In this document: piece by piece, positions 17,021-25,588 of the stretch
Layout of the letters: every line of letters begins with the position of its first letter
How positions within the stretch are numbered: the stretch's first letter is position 1
Assembly (NCBI RefSeq): GCF_045348435.1
Contig: NZ_CP157484.1
Location: 3,906,001-3,970,000 of the forward strand
From: Alsobacter sp045348435
GTDB lineage: Bacteria; Pseudomonadota; Alphaproteobacteria; Rhizobiales; Beijerinckiaceae
Reading direction: 5' to 3'
DNA length: 64,000 bases
Program-made: the position numbers and the translations under genes
The notes under the pieces: model-generated
Databases searched by the model: none
Seen by the model: the letters and a program-made list of their open reading frames with translations, nothing else
What the model was told of the DNA's origin: nothing

Positions 17021-18466
17021 ATGGCCAAGCTCCTTCCCTTCCAGCGCGAAAAGAACCTCATCGGGGGCGAGTGGGTCGACGCGGATTCGGCCGGGACCAT
17101 CGAGGTCACCAATCCGGCCACCGGCGAGGTGATCGGCACGATCCCGAACTGCGGCGCGGCCGAGACGAAGCGCGCCATCGCGGCGGCCCAGAAAGCCTTC
17201 GAGGGCTGGCGCGCCACCACGGCGGCCGAGCGCGCCGACAAGCTGCGCAAGCTCGCGGCCGCGCTGGAGAAGAACAAGGAGGAGCTCGCCGTTCTCCTCA
17301 CCACCGAGCAGGGCAAGTCGCTGGCCGAGGCGCGCGGCGAGGTCGGCATCAGCGCCGCCTATGTGCTGTGGTTCGCCGAGGAGGCGCGGCGCGTCTATGG
17401 CGACACGATCCCGTCGCCCTGGGCCAACCGCCGCATCCTGGTCACCAAGGAGCCGGTGGGCGTGGTGGCCGCCATCACGCCCTGGAACTTCCCGTCCAGC
17501 ATGCTGTCGCGCAAGCTGGGCGCCGCGCTGGCGGCCGGCTGCACTGTGGTCACCAAGCCGGCCACCCAGACGCCCTACTCGGCCATCGCGTGGGGCCTGC
17601 TGGCCGAGGAAGCCGGCATCCCGCCGGGCGTGATCAACATCCTCACCGGCTCGGCCGCCCAGATCGGCGGCGAGATGACGTCGAACCCCACCGTCAAGAA
17701 AGTGACCTTCACGGGCTCCACCGAGATCGGCAAGCTCCTGATGAAACAGGCCTCCGGCACCATGAAGCGCATCTCCATGGAGCTGGGCGGCAACGCGCCG
17801 TTCCTGATCTTCGACGACGCCGACCTCGACGCCGCCGTGGAGGGCGCGATCGGCTCCAAATACCGCAACTCCGGCCAGACCTGCGTGTGCGCCAACCGCT
17901 TCTACGTGCAGGCCGGCGTCTATGACGCCTTCGCGGAGAAATTCGCCAAGGCGGTGCGCGACCTCAAGGTCGGCAACGGCCTGGAGCCCGGCGTCACCCA
18001 GGGCCCGCTGATCGACGAGAAGGCCGTCGAGAAGGTGGAGGAGCACATCGCCGACGTGCTCGCCAAGGGCGGCCGCGTGGTGACGGGCGGCAAGCGCCAC
18101 GCGCTGGGCCACTCCTTCTTCGAGCCCACCATCGTGGCCGACGTGACGCCCGGCATGAAGGTCGCCAAGGAGGAGACCTTCGGCCCCCTCGCGCCTCTGT
18201 TCCGCTTCGACACGGAGGAGCAGGCGGTCGCCATGGCCAACGACACCGAGTTCGGCCTGGCCGCCTACGCGTACACCCGCGACCTCGGCCGCGCCTTCCG
18301 GGTGATGGAGGGGCTGCAATACGGCCAGGTCGGCATCAACGCCGGCGTGATCACCACCGAGGTCGCGCCCTTCGGCGGCGTCAAGGAATCCGGCGTCGGC
18401 CGCGAGGGCTCCAAATACGGCCTCGATGACTACTTGAACATCAAGTACGGCTGCATCGGGCTCTAG
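17021..18466 (+). CDS. gabD: NAD(P)-dependent succinate-semialdehyde dehydrogenase
   Basis: The ATG at 17021 follows a GGAG site and gives 481 residues, the usual length. Motifs of the aldehyde dehydrogenase superfamily are intact: ITPWNFPSSMLSRKLGAALAAG, the cofactor segment FTGSTEIGKLLM, the general-base Glu in MELGGNAPF and the catalytic Cys in GQTCVCANRFYV. The latter and the SPWANRRILVTKEPVG stretch are typical of GabD. It oxidises succinic semialdehyde to succinate, in GABA or related catabolism. No GABA transaminase is nearby; the gene seems to stand alone between the toxin pair and the ThDP enzyme. Confidence 0.93.
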   Translation: MAKLLPFQREKNLIGGEWVDADSAGTIEVTNPATGEVIGTIPNCGAAETKRAIAAAQKAFEGWRATTAAERADKLRKLAAALEKNKEELAVLLTTEQGKSLAEARGEVGISAAYVLWFAEEARRVYGDTIPSPWANRRILVTKEPVGVVAAITPWNFPSSMLSRKLGAALAAGCTVVTKPATQTPYSAIAWGLLAEEAGIPPGVINILTGSAAQIGGEMTSNPTVKKVTFTGSTEIGKLLMKQASGTMKRISMELGGNAPFLIFDDADLDAAVEGAIGSKYRNSGQTCVCANRFYVQAGVYDAFAEKFAKAVRDLKVGNGLEPGVTQGPLIDEKAVEKVEEHIADVLAKGGRVVTGGKRHALGHSFFEPTIVADVTPGMKVAKEETFGPLAPLFRFDTEEQAVAMANDTEFGLAAYAYTRDLGRAFRVMEGLQYGQVGINAGVITTEVAPFGGVKESGVGREGSKYGLDDYLNIKYGCIGL

Positions 18467-18479
18467 CCGGCGCGCAACT

Positions 18480-18600
18480 CTCTCCCGCGCAGCGGGGGAG
18501 ATGTCGGCGCAGCCGACAGAGGGGGCGCCCGGGCCGAACTCCGTTCCGCCAGGCGGCGCCCGACCGCCCCCTCCCTGCCCTCCCCCGCTGCGCGGGAGAG
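18480..18600. repeat. extragenic palindromic repeat with 21-bp arms
   Basis: An exact 21-bp inverted repeat has arms at 18480-18500 and 18580-18600 (left arm begins CTCTCCCGCG, right arm ends GCGGGAGAG). Between them lies a GC-rich spacer of 79 bases that itself contains smaller palindromes. It fills most of the gap between gabD and the ThDP enzyme. Such elements resemble mobile REP/BIME-like repeats; a structurally similar but different one is at 54494-54611. Confidence 0.8.
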
Positions 18601-18698
18601 GGTTCCGCCGCGGCCGTCATTCAGCTTTAATCGTACCGGCGGCGACGCGCGCCGACCTCATCCGCTCCGAACCATCCTCCCAACCCCACGAGATTCTC

Positions 18699-20246
18699 AT
18701 GAACGGCGCCGACCGGCTGTGCGATGTGCTGCTCGCCAACGACATCGACGTGTGCTTCGCCAATCCGGGCACGTCCGAGATGCATTTCGTGGCGGCGCTG
18801 GACCGTAAGCCCAAGATGCGCTGCGTGCTGGGCCTCTTTGAAGGCGTGGTGACGGGCGCGGCCGACGGCTATGGCCGCATGGCCGACAAGCCCGCCGCCA
18901 CGTTGCTGCATCTCGGCCCTGGCCTCGCCAACGGCCTCGCCAACCTGCACAACGCCCGGCGCGCCCGCACGCCGATGCTGAACGTGGTGGGCGACCACGC
19001 CACCTACCATCTCCAGCACGACGCGCCGCTCACCAGCGACATCGCCAGCCTGGCCAAGCCCATGTGCCACTGGTACGCGGAGACGAAGACGCCCGAGGAC
19101 ATCGCGCCCGTCACCGCGCAGGCCTACGTGGCCGCCATGACGCTGCCGGGCGTCGCCATCATGACCCTGCCGGGCGACGCCGCCTGGGGCGACCTCGCGC
19201 CCGCGCCGGTGGCGCGCACAACGCTCCCCGCCTTGCCGCATGTGAGCGCCGACGCCATCCGGGACGCCGTCGCGGCCCTGCGCTCCGGCAAGCGCGTCGC
19301 CATGCTGATGACCGGCAAGGCGCTGCGCACCGAGGGGTTGACGATCGCGGGACGCATCGCGGCCAAGACGGGCCTGCGCCTGCTCACCCCGCAAAGCATC
19401 AACCGCATCGAGCACGGCGTCGGCCGCGTCCCGGTCGACAAGGTGCCCTACCCGGTCGACCAGGGCGTCGAGCACCTCGCCGACATCGACGTGCTGCTGA
19501 TGCTGGGCACGCAGGTCCCGGTCGCGTTCTTCGCCTATCCGGGCAAGCCCGGCCGCCTGATCCGCGACGATTGCGAGGTGCAGACGCTGGCCCGGCCCGG
19601 CGAGGATCTCGTCCATGCGCTCGCCTGGATCGCCGACGAGGTCGGCGCCAAGGAGGCGCCGCGCCTCGTCCAGCCGGGCGGCCTCGCGGACGCCCTGCCG
19701 CAGGGCGCGCTCACGGCCGACTCGGTCGGCTACGCGGTGGCCAAGCTCCTGCCCGAAGGCGCCATCGTGTGCGACGAGGCGGTGAGCTCCGGCCGAAAGT
19801 TCTTCAAGCTCTCGGAGAACTCCGCCCCGCACACTTACCTACAGCTCACCGGCGGCGCGATCGGCGTCGGCATTCCGATGGCGACGGGCGCGGCGGTGGC
19901 CTGCCCGGACCGCAAGGTCATTGGCCTGCAGGCCGACGGCAGCGGCATGTACACCGTGCAGGGCCTCTGGACCCAGGCGCGCGAGAACCTGGACGTCGTC
20001 ACGGTGGTGTTCGCCAACCGCTCCTACGCGATCCTGCATGGCGAGATGCGCAATGTCGGCGTCAACCAGTTCGGCCGCAACGCCGCCCGCATGCTGAACC
20101 TCGACGAGCCCTTCCTCGACTGGGTCACGATGGCCAAGGGCATGGGCGTCGAGGGCGGCCGGGCCGAGACCATGGAGGAGTTCGAAAGGCTCTTCCGCGC
20201 CGCGCTCGGCCGCAAGGGGCCGTTCCTGATCGAGGCGGTGATCTGA
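18699..20246 (+). CDS. thiamine-diphosphate-dependent enzyme, acetolactate synthase large-subunit-like
   Basis: The ATG at 18699 (MNGADRLCDVLL) gives 515 residues, slightly shorter than true IlvB. Motifs include the N-terminal FANPGTSEMHFVAAL, the conserved ThDP-activating Glu in LGLFEGVVTGAADGYGRM, and the cofactor motif ADGSGMYTVQGLWTQARENLD...VFAN, where the usual GDG is ADG. The middle domain lacks an obvious FAD segment. The group includes acetolactate synthases, benzoylformate decarboxylase and unassigned decarboxylases. With no ilvH-like regulatory subunit beside it, a decarboxylase of a 2-oxo acid is as plausible as acetolactate synthesis. Confidence 0.82.
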   Translation: MNGADRLCDVLLANDIDVCFANPGTSEMHFVAALDRKPKMRCVLGLFEGVVTGAADGYGRMADKPAATLLHLGPGLANGLANLHNARRARTPMLNVVGDHATYHLQHDAPLTSDIASLAKPMCHWYAETKTPEDIAPVTAQAYVAAMTLPGVAIMTLPGDAAWGDLAPAPVARTTLPALPHVSADAIRDAVAALRSGKRVAMLMTGKALRTEGLTIAGRIAAKTGLRLLTPQSINRIEHGVGRVPVDKVPYPVDQGVEHLADIDVLLMLGTQVPVAFFAYPGKPGRLIRDDCEVQTLARPGEDLVHALAWIADEVGAKEAPRLVQPGGLADALPQGALTADSVGYAVAKLLPEGAIVCDEAVSSGRKFFKLSENSAPHTYLQLTGGAIGVGIPMATGAAVACPDRKVIGLQADGSGMYTVQGLWTQARENLDVVTVVFANRSYAILHGEMRNVGVNQFGRNAARMLNLDEPFLDWVTMAKGMGVEGGRAETMEEFERLFRAALGRKGPFLIEAVI

Positions 20247-20279
20247 CCCCCGGCGCGCAGCCGGCGGCCCAAAGCAATA

Positions 20280-20298
20280 CGCCCGGCTCGGCCGGGCG
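20280..20298 (+). terminator. hairpin after the ThDP gene
   Basis: CGCCCGGC (20280-20287) pairs with GCCGGGCG (20291-20298) around a TCG loop, 34 bases after the stop codon. The stem is strong but there is no U-tract on the plus strand, so termination is only a possibility. Confidence 0.45.
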
Positions 20299-20662
20299 TG
20301 ATGAAGGCGTTGTCCCCCAAGTGGGCTATTCGGGGCGCTGCTTGTTGTTGTGAGCCCCTCTTATCGGCGAACGTCTGGCCTTGACCTTCGGTGGCGCGGG
20401 TGATCAGGCCGGCCGCCTGGAACGCTTGCCCGAATATTCAGCAAGGATTCGAGCAAATTGTAAAGTCCCAGCTCGCACGTTGCGGTTTTCCTGTCACAGC
20501 CGGGACACATTCGCGAGTCGGCGACCCGTCGAAAGCCACGTCGCGATTGATGAAAGCGGCGAATCCGCGCGTCATGCTCGAGGGTTCGGAGCCATCCGGT
20601 CCCGGACACACCGGCGGGCCGCAGCCCGCCTCGGCGGCGGCCTGCGGGCTGGACGGTTTCGA
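20299..20662. other. gap before the trehalase gene, no gene recognised
   Basis: About 360 bases without a convincing reading frame. It is less GC-rich than its surroundings near 20430-20470 (AATATTCAGC, GCAAATTGTAAAG), which may hold the trehalase promoter, but I could not assign a clear -35/-10 pair. Short frames on either strand show no conserved pattern. Confidence 0.4.
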
Positions 20663-22303
20663 ATGGCCTCAGAAGCGCTCGCCCGGCTGTCGCCGGCGCT
20701 CCTTTCTCCCTTTGGCGTCTGCGAGGAGCTTCCCCCCTCCCGTCTGTTCCGCGACCTCTTCGACGCGGTGCAGAGCGCCGGGCTGTTCCCGGATTCCAAG
20801 ACCTTCGCGGACGCCGCGCCGCGCCTGCCGGCGGCCAAGATCCTGAGGGCCTGGGAGGCCGAGAAGGACGCTCCCGGCTTCGACCTCGCGGTGTTCGTGG
20901 CGGCCCATTTCGCCTTGCCGATCGCCACTGAGACCGGCTTCATGACGCTGGCCGGGCGCGACGTGCCCGACCATATCGACGCGCTCTGGCCGATGCTGGA
21001 GCGTCACGCCGAGACGCCGCCCGCCGGGTCGTCCCTGCTGGCGCTGGCCCGGCCCTATGTGGTGCCTGGCGGTCGCTTCGGCGAGATCTACTACTGGGAC
21101 ACCTATTTCACCATGCTGGGCCTGGTGCGCAGCGGCCGCGTCGACCTCGCCCGCGGCATGGTGGAGAACGTGTCCGACCTGATCGAGCGCTACGGCCACA
21201 TGCCCAACGGCAACCGCAGCTACTACCTGACGCGGTCGCAGCCGCCCTTCTTCGCCCTCATGGTGGCCATGGTGGCGGGGCTGGGCGACCACGCCGCCGT
21301 CCACCGGCGCTACCTGCCGGCGCTGGAGCGCGAATACGCCTTCTGGATGGACGGGGCCCAGGAGATCGCGCCGGGCGCCGCCCACCGGCGCGTCGTCCGC
21401 CTCGCCGACGGCGCGTTGCTGAACCGCTATTTCGACGACCGGGCGACGCCGCGCGACGAGAGCTGGCGCGAGGACGTCGAGACCGCCGCCGCCGCGCCCG
21501 GCCGCGAACCGACGGATGTTTGGCGCGACCTGCGCGCCGCCGCCGAGAGCGGCTGGGATTTCTCCAGCCGCTGGCTCGTCCCGGGCGAGCCGCTCTCCTC
21601 CATCCGCACCACCCGGATCGCGCCGGTCGACCTCAACTGCCTGATGCTGCAGCTGGAGGTGACGCTCGGCGAAGCCTATGGGTGGGACGGCCGGCCCGAG
21701 GAGGCGAGCGCCCTCAAGCAGGCCGCCCTGCGCCGGCGCGACGCCATCCAGGCCCATCTCTGGGACGCGGGCCGCGGCGTCTATGGCGACCTCCTCTGGG
21801 ACGAGGGCGCGCTCACCGGCGTGGTCAGCGCCGCGACCCTGTTCCCGCTCTTTTGCGGGATCGCGACCAGCAGCCGGGCCCGGGCCGTGGCGGCGGCCGT
21901 GCGGGCCGGGCTCCTGGGCCGCGGCGGCCTCGTGACCACGTCCGCCCGGTCGGGCGAGCAGTGGGACGCGCCCAATGGCTGGGCGCCCCTGCAGTGGATC
22001 GCGGTGTCCGGCCTGTCCGATTATGACGAGCACGGCCTCGCCGACGAGATCGCGCGCCGCTGGATCGCCAAGGTCTGCACCGTCTACGAGGCCACCGGCA
22101 AGCTGATGGAGAAATACGACGTCCTCACCGAGGACCTCGCGGCGGGCGGCGGCGAATATCCCAACCAGGACGGCTTTGGCTGGACGAACGGGGTGACGCG
22201 CGAGCTGATGGCCCGCTACCCCGAGATGGCGCAGGTGTTCCGCCCCGGCGTGGCGGTCGCCAACGGGACGCCGGACCGCGCCGTCGCGCGCGCGGCGCTC
22301 TAG
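20663..22303 (+). CDS. treF: alpha,alpha-trehalase, GH37, cytoplasmic type
   Basis: The ATG at 20663 gives 546 residues with no signal peptide, so the enzyme is probably cytoplasmic like TreF. Both GH37 signatures are present: PGGRFGEIYYWDTYF at residues 135-149 and QWDAPNGWAP near 433, plus PNGNRSYYLTRSQPP and GGEYPNQDGFGWTNGV. It hydrolyses trehalose to two glucose molecules. The gene stands alone, with a 60-base gap to the downstream response regulator. Gene symbol treF is assigned on predicted location only; treA is used for the periplasmic form. Confidence 0.93.
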   Translation: MASEALARLSPALLSPFGVCEELPPSRLFRDLFDAVQSAGLFPDSKTFADAAPRLPAAKILRAWEAEKDAPGFDLAVFVAAHFALPIATETGFMTLAGRDVPDHIDALWPMLERHAETPPAGSSLLALARPYVVPGGRFGEIYYWDTYFTMLGLVRSGRVDLARGMVENVSDLIERYGHMPNGNRSYYLTRSQPPFFALMVAMVAGLGDHAAVHRRYLPALEREYAFWMDGAQEIAPGAAHRRVVRLADGALLNRYFDDRATPRDESWREDVETAAAAPGREPTDVWRDLRAAAESGWDFSSRWLVPGEPLSSIRTTRIAPVDLNCLMLQLEVTLGEAYGWDGRPEEASALKQAALRRRDAIQAHLWDAGRGVYGDLLWDEGALTGVVSAATLFPLFCGIATSSRARAVAAAVRAGLLGRGGLVTTSARSGEQWDAPNGWAPLQWIAVSGLSDYDEHGLADEIARRWIAKVCTVYEATGKLMEKYDVLTEDLAAGGGEYPNQDGFGWTNGVTRELMARYPEMAQVFRPGVAVANGTPDRAVARAAL

Positions 22304-22365
22304 GGTCCGGACTTCGCGCGCGCCCGAGCCGGTGCTAAAGCTGGGGCCGAGGGAGCCCCGGGCGC

Positions 22366-23037
22366 GTGCGCATACTTCTGGTCGAGGATTCCGAGGATCT
22401 GGGCGACGCCATCTCGTCCAAGCTGCGGCTTTCGGGGCACGCGGTGGAATGGGTGCGCGACGGCGACGCCGCCGCCGAGATGGCCGCCGCCGAGGCCTTC
22501 GACGCCATCCTGCTCGACATCAACCTGCCCGGCCGCGACGGCTTCTCCGTGCTGGCGGGCCTGCGCGCCGCCCGCATCGCCTCGCCGGTGCTGGTGATGA
22601 CGGCGCGCTCTGAGATCGACGACAAGATCGGCATCCTCGACCTCGGCGCCGACGACTACATGGTCAAGCCCTTCGACCTGCGCGAGCTGGAGGCGCGGCT
22701 GCGCGCGCTGCTGCGGCGTCCCGCCGGCGCTCTCTCCAGCGCGGTCGCGATCGGCGACCTCGTGATCGACCATGCGGCGGGCCTCGCCCGCCTCGGCGCC
22801 GCGCCGCTGGACCTCAGCCGGCGCGAGTTTCGTCTCCTGGAGATCCTGGCGAGCCGCCTCGGCCAGGTCATCCCCAAGCAGCGCCTCATGGACCAGCTCT
22901 TCAGCCTCGACGACGAGGTCTCCGAGAACGCGCTGGAGCTCTATGTCTCGCGCCTGCGCCGCAAGCTGCATGGCGCGCCCCTGTCGATCGTGACCGTGAG
23001 GGGCGCCGGCTATGCGGCTCGCACCCACGACGCCTAG
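22366..23037 (+). CDS. OmpR-family response regulator (TctD/QseB-like)
   Basis: A GTG at 22366 starts a 223-residue regulator. The receiver domain has the acidic pair E7/D8, phospho-acceptor D51 in LLDINLPGRDGF, T79 and K101 in YMVKPFD. The C-terminal winged helix has FRLLEILASRLGQVIPKQRLMDQLF and the recognition-helix region SENALELYVSRLRRKL. It overlaps the kinase gene by 26 bases. The partner kinase and the neighbouring transporter suggest control of solute uptake; a tandem 11-bp repeat at 25508-25529 is a plausible operator. Confidence 0.93.
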   Translation: MRILLVEDSEDLGDAISSKLRLSGHAVEWVRDGDAAAEMAAAEAFDAILLDINLPGRDGFSVLAGLRAARIASPVLVMTARSEIDDKIGILDLGADDYMVKPFDLRELEARLRALLRRPAGALSSAVAIGDLVIDHAAGLARLGAAPLDLSRREFRLLEILASRLGQVIPKQRLMDQLFSLDDEVSENALELYVSRLRRKLHGAPLSIVTVRGAGYAARTHDA

Positions 23038-25492
23038 CGGCTTCTCGCTCGGCCGGCGCCTGCTGGTCGCCGCCGGCGTGGCGCTCGCCGCCGCCACCGT
23101 GGCCCTGGTGGCGATCAGTGCGATCTATTCGCGCCAGGCCGCCGACGCGGCGTTCGACCGGCTGCTGGCCGCCTCGGCCCTGTCGATCGCCGGCGCGGTC
23201 CAGGTCGAGGAAGGCCGCGTCGCCGTGGAGGTGCCCTTCGCGGCGCTCGCCATGCTGGGCTTCGCGGCCGAGGACCGCATCTTCTACGAGGTGCTCGATC
23301 CGGAGGGAAAGCCCGTCACCGGCTACTCGGACCTCGGCGAGGGCCTGGCGCCGGCCCGCGCCGCCGACCCGGTGTTCCAGAACCTCAGCTTCCGGGGCGA
23401 CGAGATCCGCGTCGTCACCGTGGGGCGCCTGATCTCGCTCGCCGACCATGCCGGCTGGGTCACGGTCCGGGTCGGCGAGACCCGCGACGCCCGGGCCCTG
23501 CTCAGCGCCGAGCTGACGCGCCGCGCCGTCTGGCCGCTGCTGGCGCTGGCCGGCGTGGCGCTGCTGCTCGTCCATCTCGGCGTGCGCCGCGCGCTGCGGC
23601 CCCTGCGGGCCATCGAGAAGGAGCTCCGCGCCCGCGCGCCCAACGACCTGCAGCCGCTGCGCGCCCCGGCCCCGCACGAGGTCGACGAGCTCGTCACCGC
23701 CCTCAACGACTTCATGGCCCGCCTCGGCAACGTCTTCGGCCGCCTCAGCTCGCTGCTGGCCGACGCCGCCCACCAGGTGAGGACGCCGCTGGCCTCGCTG
23801 CGCGCCCAGGCCGAGATCGCCCTCGACGAGACCGACCCGGCGCGCCTGCGCGACCGCCTCGGCCGCATCCACGCCAACGCGGTGCAGGCTAGCCAACTCG
23901 TCGGCCAGATCCTGATGGACGCCACCATCATCCACCGCCTGGAGAGCCGGGAGAACGCGCCCGTGCCCGTGGCCGGCGTCGTCGAGGACGCGCTGAAGAG
24001 CCTCGACCCCGCCGCCATGGCCCGCATCCGGACCCGGATGGACCCCGCGGCCGCCCAGGCGCTGGTGGCCGGCGACCGTGTGGCGCTGCGCGAGATGCTG
24101 AAGAACCTCGTCGAGAACGCCCTCCTGCACGCCCCCGAGGGCCCCATCGACGTCACCCTGGAGCAAAGCCGGCCGGACCGCGTAGCCCTGACCGTGCAGG
24201 ACCGCGGGCCGGGCATCCCGGACGACGAGAAGCAGGCCGTCCTGCAGCGCTTCCGCCGCGGCCGCGCCGCCCGCGACGGCACCGGATCGGGCCTCGGCCT
24301 CTCCATCGTGGACTCCGTCGCGCGCGGCCATGGCGGCGCGCTGACGCTGGCGGACCGTCCCGGCGGCGGGCTCGTCGCCAGCGTCGACCTCGCCGCCGAG
24401 CCCGCGCCCCACCGCCCGGCGCTGCTGGCGAGCCTCCTCGCCGCCGCCGGCGCGCTCGCGCTGGCCGCGCTGGCGACGCCCGGTCCGGCGCGGGCGGCCG
24501 ATCCGGTCGTCACCCGCTTCGAGGCCGCCGCGCCCTCGGGCCGCACCCTCGTCATCGCCGGCGCCACCGACAGGGCGCAGTTCGCGCCGGTGATCCGCGA
24601 CTTCCAGGAGGCCCGGCCCGACGTCGCGGTCGCCTATGTGGATCTCGACACCAGCGACCTGCAGGACCGCTTCCTCGCCGGCTCCATCCAGCCGCCCCCC
24701 GACCTGCTGATCAGCTCGGCCATCGACCTGCAGGTGAAGCTCGCCAATGACGGGCTGGCCCTGGCGCACGACTCCGCCTTCACCCGAGCTCTGCCGCCCT
24801 GGGCGCGGTGGCGCAACGAGGTCTTCGGCTTCACCTTCGAGCCCGCCGTGATCGTCGCCAATCCGGACCTCGTGCCCGAGCCGCCCCGGTCCCGCTCCGC
24901 CCTGGCCCAGCTCCTGGACCGCGACGCCGACCGCTTCCGCGGCAAGGTCGCCACCTACGACATCGTGCGCAGCGGCGTCGGCCACTTGCTGGCCGCGCAG
25001 GACGCGCAGGTCTCGTCGGTGTTCTGGCGGCTCGCCAGCGCCATGGGCGGGGCGGGCGCGCAGCTCGTCTGCTGCAGCGGCGAGATGATCGACAAGGTCG
25101 AGCGCGGCGAACTGGCGCTGGCCTACAACGTGCTCGGATCCTACGCCTTCGCGCGCCGCGCCGCCGGCGCGCGGATCTCCGTCGCCATGCCCAGCGACTA
25201 CACCCTCGTGCTCAGCCGCGTGATGCTGATCCCCCGCTCGGCCCCGAGCCCCGACTTGGCGCGCGCCTTCGTCGACCATGTGCTGTCGCCGCGCGGCCAG
25301 GCGGTGGTCGCCGGCAAGGCCGGGCTCGGCGCCATCCTGGGCGAAGGCCCGGGGACCGCGGCCGAGATCGCCCGCGAGGCCAAGGGCCCGCTCCAGCCGA
25401 TCACGATCGGCCCCTGGCTCCTGGCCTTCCTGGACCAGCAGCGCCGCGCCCGCTTCCTGCAGTCCTGGCTGCAGATCGTCTCGCCCAACTGA
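23012..25492 (+). CDS. sensor histidine kinase fused to a C-terminal ABC-type substrate-binding domain
   Basis: One open frame encodes 826 residues. Residues 17-38 are a first membrane helix, ~40-170 an extracytoplasmic sensor resembling the TctE-type 2CSK_N domain, 173-190 a second helix, then a HAMP-like linker. The kinase core has H254 in ADAAHQVRTPLASL, the N box LKNLVENALLHAPEG, G1 DRGPGIP and G2 GTGSGLGLSIVDS. Residues ~469-489 form a third hydrophobic segment followed by an Ala-rich PARAAD that looks like a signal-peptidase site. Residues ~510-800 are a binding-protein domain paralogous to the product of 25589-26683 (shared SSA(I/Q)DLQ(V/I)KL, YD..RSGVG, GSYA, DYTL..SR motifs). The domain would face the periplasm, tethered or cleaved. 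No frameshift is visible. Confidence 0.9.
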   Translation: MRLAPTTPSGFSLGRRLLVAAGVALAAATVALVAISAIYSRQAADAAFDRLLAASALSIAGAVQVEEGRVAVEVPFAALAMLGFAAEDRIFYEVLDPEGKPVTGYSDLGEGLAPARAADPVFQNLSFRGDEIRVVTVGRLISLADHAGWVTVRVGETRDARALLSAELTRRAVWPLLALAGVALLLVHLGVRRALRPLRAIEKELRARAPNDLQPLRAPAPHEVDELVTALNDFMARLGNVFGRLSSLLADAAHQVRTPLASLRAQAEIALDETDPARLRDRLGRIHANAVQASQLVGQILMDATIIHRLESRENAPVPVAGVVEDALKSLDPAAMARIRTRMDPAAAQALVAGDRVALREMLKNLVENALLHAPEGPIDVTLEQSRPDRVALTVQDRGPGIPDDEKQAVLQRFRRGRAARDGTGSGLGLSIVDSVARGHGGALTLADRPGGGLVASVDLAAEPAPHRPALLASLLAAAGALALAALATPGPARAADPVVTRFEAAAPSGRTLVIAGATDRAQFAPVIRDFQEARPDVAVAYVDLDTSDLQDRFLAGSIQPPPDLLISSAIDLQVKLANDGLALAHDSAFTRALPPWARWRNEVFGFTFEPAVIVANPDLVPEPPRSRSALAQLLDRDADRFRGKVATYDIVRSGVGHLLAAQDAQVSSVFWRLASAMGGAGAQLVCCSGEMIDKVERGELALAYNVLGSYAFARRAAGARISVAMPSDYTLVLSRVMLIPRSAPSPDLARAFVDHVLSPRGQAVVAGKAGLGAILGEGPGTAAEIAREAKGPLQPITIGPWLLAFLDQQRRARFLQSWLQIVSPN

Positions 25493-25507
25493 GCCCTCAC
25501 GCGCGCC

Positions 25508-25529
25508 GACAGGTTCGCGACAGGTTCGC
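25508..25529 (+). promoter_or_regulatory. tandem 11-bp direct repeat, candidate response-regulator operator
   Basis: GACAGGTTCGC occurs twice back to back (25508-25518 and 25519-25529), 60 bases before the ATG of the free binding protein. Direct repeats with an 11-bp period are the usual geometry for OmpR/PhoB-family dimers, and the regulator of that family is encoded at 22366-23037. A CCCGT-CA-ACGGG palindrome lies at 25540-25551. Binding is inferred, not shown. Confidence 0.5.
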
Positions 25530-25588
25530 GCGTTAAGAACCCGTCAACGGGACAACGATCCCGGACAGGAAGCTCAAGGAGACAAGAG

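Noticed and set aside
20361..20609. 82-codon minus-strand frame before the trehalase gene
   Set aside because: Arg-rich, no motif and no ribosome site; it overlaps the likely trehalase promoter region.
23012..25492. Kinase and binding protein as two genes joined by a sequencing error
   Set aside because: The frame is continuous, the linker has a plausible membrane helix, and there is no ribosome site or start codon context suggesting a lost stop. Kept as a refutation test in the finding.
25533..25547. Possible CtrA box TTAA-N7-TCAA before the 25589 binding-protein gene
   Set aside because: Single mismatch, and the adjacent tandem 11-bp repeat is a better explanation of the regulatory region.
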